Source: Galeopsis tetrahit
Taxonomy: Eukaryota > Streptophyta > Magnoliopsida > Lamiales > Lamiaceae
DNA length: 64,000 nucleotides
NCBI GenBank assembly: GCA_963675135.1
Contig: OY776125.1
Span: forward strand, 22,928,565-22,992,564
Direction of reading: 5' to 3'
In this document: positions 57,601 through 64,000 of the stretch, piece after piece
Layout of the letters: every line of letters starts with the position of its first letter
Position numbering within the stretch: the first letter of the stretch is position 1
Position numbers and translations under genes: made by a program
Notes under the pieces: model-generated
The model's database searches: none
What the model saw: the letters and a program-made list of their open reading frames with translations, nothing else
What the model was told of the DNA's origin: nothing

Positions 57601-58678
57601 GTGTGCCAAGAGATATAAGGTTTCTCTTCAAATCTGGAACAAATCTGACATTGGTCAGGATCACATGTTTATCATTAAACATCTTCACCCTCACAGTGCC
57701 AATCCCTCTCACATTGCAGCTTTCATCATTACCCAACAGAACTGATCCACCATTCATCATTTCCAGGTTTTGAAACCAAGATTTGGTAGGACACATATGA
57801 AATGAACATCCAGAATCCAGCACCCATTCATTAACAAGCTTGCTATCTGTTATGCTCATAACCTCAGCACTATCATATCCTTCTCCTTCTGCTACATCAG
57901 CCTTGGCAGGATCAGTAGTCTTCTTATGCTCAGGACAATCTTTTATGAAATGTCCTTCCTTATGGCATTTGTAGCAAGCTCTGTCCTTGGCTGCAAATCC
58001 ATTCTTCTTTTGATTTGGCTTGGCATGAAACTTCTTGCCTTGCCCTCCTTTCTTGTCATTCTTGAGTTTGATATTAAGACCCTCAGCTTGGTTCTTGGTC
58101 TTCTTGGTTGAGTTTGCTACATGTAAACTCTTAGTTTTCAGAATGGACAAGACTTCTTTGAATTTTGCCTTACCCTCCTTGGTAATCAGCAAAGCATCCT
58201 TGAAGCTATCATATGAAGGTGGTAAGGACTCCAAAAGTAGAAAAGACTTCTTGTGATCATCTAAAGTAACTCCAACATTTTCAAGATCATCAACAGCTTG
58301 CATGAACTCTATTAACTGCTCATCAAGGGTCTTATCATCTGTCATCTTGAAATTGTTGAGCTTCCTCTCCATAAACATCTGGTTTGACAAAGATTGTGTC
58401 AAATACAGATCATCAAGGGTCTCAAATACAGCAGCAACATCCTTCTCCTTCATAACTTCCCTGAACACATTGTCTACCAAACTCAGGACAACAATGTTGT
58501 AAGCTTTTTCCATAAGCTCTTCTTTCTTGGCCTGGTCTGCATCGGATGCAGCAGGGTCAAGGGGAGTAAGGGCCTCTTTCAGCCCATGGTGTGACAACAG
58601 AGCCTTCATCTTGGCTTTCCATAAGCCAAAATCTGTCTTACCATTGAATTTCTCTATCTCCAACTTCACAGAGCCCAT
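54647..58678 (-). CDS. Copia gag-pol polyprotein (Tork/Tnt1-like), intact
   Basis: About 1343 codons with no stop or frameshift. I chose the ATG at 58678 (MGSVKLEIEKFNG); the frame is open to 58723 but only with a TTG that lies in the primer site. Order: Gag with UBN2-type domain; CCHC knuckle CYKCHKEGHFIKDC (about 235-248); protease VLDSGCSFHM (Asp about 288); integrase with its zinc-binding part, DVWGPSRTE, IIDDYSRKVWVF, TDNGLEYLS and QQNGLAERMNRTI; reverse transcriptase with CRWLFKKK, LDVKTAFLHGEL and the catalytic YVDDML; RNase H with GFVDSDFAGN, TEDEYIALTEA and SKHIDVKLHF. All catalytic residues I can check are present. It probably works through one polyprotein cut by its own protease. 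Confidence 0.93.
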   Translation of the reverse strand: MGSVKLEIEKFNGKTDFGLWKAKMKALLSHHGLKEALTPLDPAASDADQAKKEELMEKAYNIVVLSLVDNVFREVMKEKDVAAVFETLDDLYLTQSLSNQMFMERKLNNFKMTDDKTLDEQLIEFMQAVDDLENVGVTLDDHKKSFLLLESLPPSYDSFKDALLITKEGKAKFKEVLSILKTKSLHVANSTKKTKNQAEGLNIKLKNDKKGGQGKKFHAKPNQKKNGFAAKDRACYKCHKEGHFIKDCPEHKKTTDPAKADVAEGEGYDSAEVMSITDSKLVNEWVLDSGCSFHMCPTKSWFQNLEMMNGGSVLLGNDESCNVRGIGTVRVKMFNDKHVILTNVRFVPDLKRNLISLGTLNALGYEFKTEKGCLFVTKADRIVMQGKKSNGLYSLIGETITGAADVTMSSEDAMLWHKRLAHVGEKGLMELSKKGVFHQKTFKSLEFCEQCILGKAKKKSFQKGKHTTKELLDYVHSDVWGPSRTETIGGGKYFMSIIDDYSRKVWVFILKQKSEAFTKFKEWLLEIENKKGKSLKHLRTDNGLEYLSAEFNEFCKEKGITRHRTVPLNPQQNGLAERMNRTILERVRCMLADAKLPKSFWGEAVCTACYLINKTPSFALEGKTPDEIWYGKLCDYSKLKVFGCQAYAHIRQDKLEPRALKCIFIGYPIGVKGYRLWCLEPGHKKLIISRDVDFNEKVMGYPHNGNSHDLDGRIVNESEESFSAEVEFPTSDQLAPEEVVKPTDLGNNTPDEVVPEQVPEDNSEDDTMEDNPADLRNYSLARDRLRRQIHPPSRFGQADLVSYALITAEEVEHYEPRNYREAITSPEREQWAAAMLEELQSLEKNQTWILVEKPKNQKLVSCRWLFKKKLEVGFGGAREQIRFKARLVARGFTQREGIDFNEVFSPVVKHCSIILLLSKVAQDDLELHQLDVKTAFLHGELAETIYMHQPEGFIMPETESKVCLLKKSLYGLKQSPRQWYRKFDTFMLSIGFLRSKYDGCVYIGKQDYLESTYLLIYVDDMLIASKSMRKITQLKQQLSSKFEMKDLGEAKRILGMDILRNRKACKLFLSQKSYIQKVLRRFLMHQSRPFSTSFGQQFKLSVKQSPQTDEEKKRMLTVPYANGVGSLMYAMVCSRPDLAYAVSMVSRFMGNPGKFHWEALKWILRYLNGSEDLGLLFEKCADTKSPLIGFVDSDFAGNIDTRKSLSGYVFTLYGTAITWRAALQSMVTLSTTEDEYIALTEAVKEAMWLKGILRDFGIFQKSVPVLCDNQSTIHLAKHQVFHERSKHIDVKLHFVRDILEKSIVEVQKVASEENAADMLTKALPSNKFNHCMELVNLSTWDVH

Positions 58679-58701
58679 TTCTTGATTCTTGACTTTATCT
58701 T

Positions 58702-58722
58702 CGGTTCCCACAGACGGCGCCA
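58702..58722 (-). promoter_or_regulatory. Presumed primer-binding site of the Copia element
   Basis: The element strand reads TGGCGCCGTCTGTGGGAACC two bases after the 5-prime LTR. The first nine bases fit the 3-prime end of tRNA-Asp; the rest does not, and it is not the initiator-Met site usual in this lineage. The primer is therefore uncertain. Confidence 0.45.
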
Positions 58723-58724
58723 AT

Positions 58725-59357
58725 TGTTACGGAATTGTATCCACAAAGCAACTCCTTACAAATGATAAATCAAGACAACTAGAAACGCAATGAATTGAAA
58801 TGAATAAAGAACTCAAAAAAAGAACACGGGATTTACGTGGTTCGATCAAATGATCTACGTCCACGGAGGATAGAAGACTCTCTTCACTAATCACAAATGA
58901 AAGTTACAGATTACAAGTGTACACAAAGCTTGATCTCTCTCTTAAACTCTCTATGTGTGTAACCCACAATCTATGCACTAGATGGTGTATTTATAGATGT
59001 ACAATGCAAGTTGTAACTGCCTCTAACAAACTAACTAACTAACAGAAATCAACTAACTCTGAAACTGGAATATCAGCACAGTAGAACTCAGCACAGTTGT
59101 CTCAGCAGACTAAGAACACTATATCAGCACAGTACTCTTTAGCAGACTAAGAGCAGTACTGTTCTGACCCGACCAGCAGAGTTGATACCTAAGATCACTA
59201 AACCTTATCAGCAGAGTACTCATTACTCTACCTGTACTGAAATAACCAAATATCAGAACACTAGTTACTGTGCTTATACTAAGCACAGTTCTGAAAATCA
59301 GCACACTACCACTTCTGATAGGAAGAACAGTTCTCCAATATTGCATTAATCTCAACA
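58725..59357 (-). repeat. Copia 5-prime LTR, complete
   Basis: 633 bp. It holds several AGTACTGTGCTGATA-type repeats near its upstream end, which may be enhancer-like. Confidence 0.92.
58989..58997 (-). promoter_or_regulatory. TATA box in the Copia 5-prime LTR
   Basis: CTATAAATA on the element strand, about 265 bp before the LTR end. This gives a normal R-U5 layout. Confidence 0.55.
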
Positions 59358-59653
59358 ATTATAATTGAAAAATGCAACATCGTATAACTAAAAGGTGCAA
59401 TATAACATTATCAAAAAGTGTAAGTCAATATAAGTGAAAATATTATTGAATAATGCAAAAAAAAAAAAAAAAGTCAATCGACAATTGATAAGTGCAACAC
59501 CATAAACTAAAATTTGCAATATAACATTACCAAAAAGTGTAAGTTAATAGAGTTGAAAATATTATTGAAAAATATAAATTACTTAAAAAAAATTTCAAGC
59601 ATTGATCGGTCAACTCAGATACACGATGTACTAGAGTGTACACCAGCCTTACC

Positions 59654-60341
59654 CAAAAAAATATACGCCCCACCCCAATCATCTTTTCAAAATAAAAATT
59701 AAATGGATAGATTTTTCTAAATTTGAATTTGAAAACTCAATTAATAAATTTTACATTACATTAATAAATTAAGAAAATTATAAAAAATGTATTAAAAAGA
59801 AAAAAATAATATGTCCACCTCCAAATGAAAATTATATTGATAGATATTTCTAATTTGACAAATTGAAATTTAGTTTTAGAAGTTACCTAGTTTACATTAT
59901 ATATTTTTTGATTTGTCAATACAATAATAATAAGTTTCAGAATTATTTAAAATATTCAAAATTTATATTTCTATTTTTTTTTATTATTAAATTTAAAGAT
60001 TGAAATTGGTTAAAAGGGACTAGAATTACAAGATAAAAGGTACAGTATTTTGTAAAGTTAAAAAAAAATCCCCTTTATTAGTAGCATTCATCATTTGAGA
60101 CTTGAGAGTTATTATTGTTATATATTGGCAAGAATTATTTTATTATTAATTATTTAATATGTCAATAATTACTCCACGATCAACGGCGGCGGGAATCGAT
60201 TGAGAGTCAATTAAAGCTAAATTTGACGAAAAGAAAGTAGCAATGCAAGAAATTAAAACACCATATTACTATCACTATATATATATGTTAGGACTCAAAA
60301 CTCCAGTTTTTCTTCAATGGTCAAGTAGACCGGCCGTTTAA
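59654..60341. other. AT-rich spacer downstream of lectin copy D
   Basis: Nothing assignable. Confidence 0.4.
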
Positions 60342-60970
60342 TTAGTCCTCTGTTTCTTTCTTGACCATTAAGTCTAAAGTCATATTTGGCTTCATATAAA
60401 CTCCAATTGAATCAACAGAGATATGATTACTAGAGCCAAAAAAATCCAAAAAACTGGCGATTTTCTACGATCTTAACGTCGAACGCTCTGTCATTGACTT
60501 TTGGTGGCTCACCGGCCACCTCAAATGTGCCAAAGGGCCCGTATTCACCAAGGTTTGTGCCAAATGTGATTGAACGTACATATTCGTCATTCCAGGTGGT
60601 GTAACCTCTAATCCTAGTTATATACTCCTTTGGGTAATTCAGTTTAACCTGCATTGCATATATGATCAGTATATATAGCATTTAACGTTCAACAATTTCA
60701 TGTTAAAAATAAAACTCCAAAATGAATGATGAATAAATAAATTAATTAACTTACCACATCAAATTTCTTTCCACAATTGCAACTTCCATGCAAATCAGAG
60801 AGCATCGGCTTTCCATTCTCAACGTACTGGTACTGAAACGAATAGATCTGTCGACGTCCATGAGAAACAAATATCTGCACAATATCACTATGGCCCTTTC
60901 CATCCCAAAATTGTGCGCGTCTGTTTCCAAATGGTCCTATTTTGCTAATATCGGAACCACCTGCAGCCAT
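60342..60970 (-). pseudogene. Jacalin-related lectin copy D, single frameshift in a homopolymer
   Basis: Exon 1 is 60755-60970 (72 codons, MAAGGSDISKIGPFG and FWDGKGHSDIVQIFVSH). The donor is GTAAGT and the acceptor AG is before GTTAAACTG. Exon 2 is 60342-60648 (307 nt, one more than a multiple of three): LNYPKEYITRIRGYT, SITFGTNLGEYGPFG, then a copy-specific insert (VAGEPPKVND) and RQFFGFF. The frame then runs into TAG. In the next frame the domain finishes normally with SVDSIGVYMKP. The shift falls in a run of seven A (60438-60444, plus strand); six would restore the frame. The sugar-motif Asp is present. This is the copy most likely to be a real gene if the run is a read error. Confidence 0.78.
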
Positions 60971-61145
60971 TTCCACTAGAATAATATTGCCAAAAAACAA
61001 AATTTTAATTAAAGAAAAAACTAGATGTATATATGAAACACGGGAGATGATCTAGTATATTTTATTTTACGGATCTAGCTTATGATATTATCAAATATTT
61101 ATATAGAAGAAGATGAAGTTGAGGAGACCAAATTAATTCATTGCT
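60971..61145 (-). promoter_or_regulatory. Promoter block of jacalin-lectin copy D
   Basis: CTATATAAATATTTGATAAT on the minus strand near 61090-61108, and GAAGTTGAGGAGACCAAATT (plus strand, 61114-61133), the counterpart of the block in front of copies A-C. Confidence 0.5.
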
Positions 61146-61440
61146 GTACGTTATTGCTAAACGGCGTTATTTAATTGAAGTACCTCATTCCAGAATAATT
61201 GTTTCGAAAATGTATGAATCTAATATTTTGCCCTTTTAACTACCTTCTTGATTAATTTATCAACTAAAAAAAAGAGGTCTTGAATTGGAACATTTTATAA
61301 TTGAAGACCTACACAATATATAAAAACTGGATCTTCTTATAATGAAGTTATTTTTTTTTAAATCATGGTGACTTGAATATATATATAGTTGAATTTTTCA
61401 TTGAACAAGTTGTCCATTTTAGTTTTTACTTGTATATATT

Positions 61441-61610
61441 TTTTTTTTTTTTGAACAGGAAGTGTAAATATATTAAGAGCCAATGTCAGACAGCACAGAA
61501 AGCATACAAGCCTCAGTCAATCCAAGTCTGGACATATCAGTTTTCGGCATGGAAATTTGCCATCCACAAGAAAATTGTCTTTAATGACATAAATTGATTT
61601 TTGGTGATAA
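61441..61610 (-). mobile_element. Short 3-prime end of a LINE
   Basis: A T-run at 61439-61452 followed by GAACAGGAAGTGTAAATATA. Read on the minus strand this ends ACTTCCTGTTC plus poly(A), very like the end of the LINE at 27640-27683 (ACTTCTTGACTGTTC plus poly(A)). It is probably a 5-prime-truncated copy. The upper border is not visible. Confidence 0.45.
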
Positions 61611-62997
61611 GTCCTTTCATTAATTTTCAATTTCTCCTTTCATTAATTCTCAATCCCCCTAAGAGCTAAGAGCGTGTTCCATAACGTTTAAGTTCCACAT
61701 CCATCTCCACTTCTTATCTACACTGCTGTTGCGTCAAAAAATAACGTCTAAGGATACCGAATATTCCTGTGTGGACAATGAAAATTACGGACTTAGATCA
61801 TCACTTCTCCGCAAGCTTTCTCACGAACATTCCTCCTTCAAGCTCCTCAAAGACCTGCAAAAACACGCCGGAGGGGATTCCGGCGTGGAATCTCCGACGC
61901 TCAAGTCAGAATCCTTCTCAGGAGAATCAAAGGGGATTTTTCTGTGTTTCTCAGTACATATCTCGATATTTCTTATCCAGAATATTAATAGTACATATTC
62001 TTAGTAAAAAACCTGGTCTAATGGTAAAACAAGCCTCTTTTTTATACCTGGCCTGAATTCGTGGGAGAGGAGAAGACTCCCTCTCCCTATTTTTCCTCAA
62101 CTCTCCCGGAAGACTCGGTCCTCCCATGGACTGGCCCTCTCTCCTTGCTTTGACTCCTTCCTCCCCTTTATCCATCAGGAACGAACCTTAAATCTTTCCC
62201 TCATGGGCTGGAAATACTTGGCCCAAGAGTAATTAGGCCACAGTTATGGGCCAAAAGCCAAATTATGCTGATTTCCCTCTTTGGGCTTAGGGGTGCATTA
62301 GTCCCCTTCACCAAACCATTATTCAAAACAAGACGGATTTAATTCATCTCTTATCCACGTGTCGTTATCTCCGAGGACGACATATTTTGGCCGCATCAAC
62401 TACTCTCCCCTACTCTCGTAAAAGTGCTCGTAATTTTATGAGAGTAGGAAGAGAAGATAAGATGAATTAAGCGGAATGTTTCCTCGCTCTGGTCACCCTC
62501 ATTTTTCAATTTCAGGAAGCATGTTGTATAACCCTAGAAAGTGTGTCTTCAAGCGCATTCACTTGAGGCTTTTTTTAGCCTTTTCCATAGCTTCTCTTGT
62601 TTGGAGTTTGATAGTTTTAACAACTTAGCACAACCCCTACTCCCCCCAGGCCTTAAAGCCTATCATGAGTAGAGCTCCCCCTTAATAATCTGGCCTCATG
62701 ACTTCAAATCAAGCTCATCATTGAAACTCAGAATTGTGAGGGGTTCTCTAATTCCCCTCGGCTTTGTAGCCACTCTCCGATTGTAAGAAACTTTGATCCT
62801 ACTTTTATACCTCTGAGTTTTTCTATGGAGGGCTAGGGTCATATATCCCTAGTCTCGAATGGTTTTAGCTGCCTCGCTGTATTTTACCTTCTTTTGTGGT
62901 ACATGCATACTCTATGATACTTTAGAGAATTCAGGTTTTTGTACTTACTTGATGACTTGATAATGCTTCCAATTTCTCCCAAGAGTTAGAGTTTGTA
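61611..62997. other. Unclassified region, possibly part of a large retroelement
   Basis: Less AT-rich than its neighbours, C/T-rich on the plus strand. Frames at 61729-62004 and 61769-62056 match no family I know. TGGTCTAATGG (62012-62022) and GGCCTGAATTC resemble pol III A and B boxes about 38 bp apart, which might be a SINE. TATAAAAGTAGG on the minus strand at about 62793-62804 would suit an LTR promoter. None of this is decisive. Confidence 0.3.
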
Positions 62998-63352
62998 GGG
63001 ATTATACTCTCCCAAAAGTTAGAGTTTGTAGGGATTATACTCTCCCAAAAGTTGTTTATACTCGTAAGATTTCTTAGGGATTATACTCTCCCTGAAGTTA
63101 TTTATACTCGTAAGAGTTCTTAGGGATTATACTCTCCCTGAAGTTGTTTATACTCGTAAGAGTTCTTAGGGATTATACTCTCCGTGAAGTTGTTTATACT
63201 CGTAAGAGTTCTTAGGGATTATACTCTCCCTGAAGTTGTTTATACTCGTAAGAGTTCTTAGGGATTATACTCTCCCTGAAGTTGTTTATACTCGTAAGAG
63301 TTCTTAGGGATTATACTCTCCCTGAAGTTGTTTATACTCAGGGTGAGGTAAA
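62998..63352. repeat. Minisatellite, 46-bp unit, about seven copies
   Basis: GGGATTATACTCTCC starts at 62998, 63031, 63077, 63123, 63169, 63215, 63261 and 63307. The spacing is exactly 46 from 63031 on, and 33 for the first step, where a shorter variant containing AAAAGTTAGAGTTTGTA is used. Units contain TGAAGTTGTTTATACTCGTA. Very low divergence indicates recent expansion. Confidence 0.9.
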
Positions 63353-63406
63353 CCTCGCAGGGTGAGGTAAACCTCGCAATTTTCAGGGTGAGGTAAACCT
63401 CGCAAT
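63339..63406. repeat. Short tandem repeat CAGGGTGAGGTAAACCTCG, three copies
   Basis: Copies begin at 63339, 63358 and 63384. Each contains the self-complementary GAGGTAAACCTC, so each can form a small hairpin. Confidence 0.8.
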
Positions 63407-64000
63407 TTCTCTAACTCCTCTTGGCCTCGTGGTCTTAGAGTGTCTTTCGCTCCTGAATTAGGGTAACTGTAGGTTTATTCTGTCCCCTTTTCAGGGATAT
63501 AACTTTCAGTCCTCCAGGGATATGGTCTTTGACCTTGGTCATTCAGGGGTATTGCCCCACAGATATACTAAGTTGACTTCATAGCCAGTCAAGTATTCTC
63601 CATCTTTATCTTAGCATCTTAGCCATCAATTTCCTGGCTATCGGAACATAACAATCACAAGTAATATGAACTAACTTGTTACCTCAATATTCGTCTTCGC
63701 AGTTGCGCATATCTCTCGTACGTCTACAGCTCCTCGAGCAGGTCGAGGTTTAGCTTCATTGCACATGGTCTTTTCTTGAACCTCCAGCCTCTCAACGTTG
63801 TTTGGTTTCGCTCTTTAGGATTTCAAATCTTATAATAATCTGGGGGTTCTTCAAGGTTCTCCTGAACTCAATCTTTATTCTCTTTTGTAATCCTGCTCCC
63901 TCGGGCTACTCAAGCACCTCTAGAATCTCCAACTCCTCCTCATGGGATCTAATTTTCAGGCTTATTATTTCACTCATTTAGGGCCGCTGGCCCTAAAATA
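63407..64000. other. Continuation of the unclassified repetitive region
   Basis: No frame or element end is seen before the window stops; the final bases include GGGCCGCTGGCCC, a short palindrome. Confidence 0.3.

Larger units (their letters stand above)
45431..59357 (-). mobile_element. Complete Copia (Tork/Tnt1-like) LTR retrotransposon, with TR-GAG-2 nested in its 3-prime LTR
   Basis: The LTRs start TGTTACGG and end CTCAACA on the plus axis, and the element is flanked by ATTAT at 45426-45430 and 59358-59362. Without the nested element (8511 bp plus its 5-bp duplication) it is 5411 bp. It reads on the minus strand: 5-prime LTR 58725-59357, primer site, one open gag-pol frame, polypurine tract, 3-prime LTR 45431-45630 plus 54147-54579. 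Both LTRs are 633 bp and differ at about six positions by eye, so insertion was recent. Everything needed for movement appears present in the coding part; the nested insertion damages only the 3-prime LTR. Confidence 0.92.
45072..59653. mobile_element. MITE of the AAGTGCAAC / AAGTGTAAGTC family, split by a Copia insertion
   Basis: The left part (45072-45430) starts near TCTTGTATACACTCAAGTAC with TTGAGTTGACCGGTCAAC. The right part (59363-59653) ends GGTCAACTCAGATACACGAT and GAGTGTACACCAGCCTTACC, the inverted counterpart. Between them both halves carry AAAAAGTGCAACATAATATT and AAAAGTGTAAGTC repeats. Removing the Copia element joins the two halves at ATTAT. Mature length about 650 bp, non-coding. 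The outermost borders are approximate. Confidence 0.65.

Noticed and set aside
62009..62060. Possible tRNA or SINE from TGGTCTAATGG and GGCCTGAATTC
   Set aside because: No cloverleaf can be drawn, the B-box match is weak and no poly(A) or target duplication was seen.

Overview
This is a stretch of AT-rich nuclear DNA from a flowering plant, very probably a eudicot. The evidence is GT-AG introns, Stowaway, hAT, Mutator-like, CACTA and Helitron elements, plant LTR retrotransposons, TTTAGGG-type telomere motifs and plant-only gene families. No order or species can be fixed from the sequence. Most of the window is transposable element. Host-like genes are few, short and mostly broken.

Layout. 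1-2.5 kb: the right end of a CACTA element carrying a degenerate Ulp1-type protease gene. 4.0-4.2 kb (minus): a small secreted-peptide gene of CEP type, the best candidate for an intact host gene. 4.6-9.05 kb: tandem repeats, a Stowaway MITE, a Helitron (7069-8149) and a hAT MITE (8613-9052). 9.07-16.9 kb: TR-GAG-1, a gag-protease-only LTR retrotransposon with another hAT element inside one LTR. 17.3-18.1 kb: a Copia-type LTR remnant. 19.3-20.5 kb: telomere-like repeats running into a 59-bp minisatellite. 21.1-27.95 kb: a jacalin-lectin gene whose intron holds a full-length but inactivated L1-type LINE. 28.2-32.8 kb: a Mutator-type MITE, a hAT element and a CACTA element, each with a perfect target-site duplication. 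33.1-33.4 kb: a phospholipase C (NPC) pseudogene fragment. 34.8-37.5 kb: a foldback-like element with tandem-repeat arms around a GC-rich core. 39.4-40.2 and 43.4-44.05 kb: two more jacalin-lectin copies, with a Copia gag-protease fragment between them. 45.07-59.65 kb: a three-level nest (MITE, then an intact Copia element, then TR-GAG-2). 60.3-61.0 kb: a fourth jacalin-lectin copy. 62-64 kb: unclassified repetitive sequence with two minisatellites.

The window mainly records repeated duplication and decay. Four minus-strand, two-exon jacalin-related lectin genes share a promoter block and were separated by retroelements. Each copy as read carries a different reading-frame lesion. The Copia element is the only large element with an intact polyprotein. 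Its LTRs differ at about six of 633 positions by eye. TR-GAG-2, inserted inside one of those LTRs, has even more similar LTRs, which agrees with the nesting order. All comparisons were made by eye; no search or alignment program was used.
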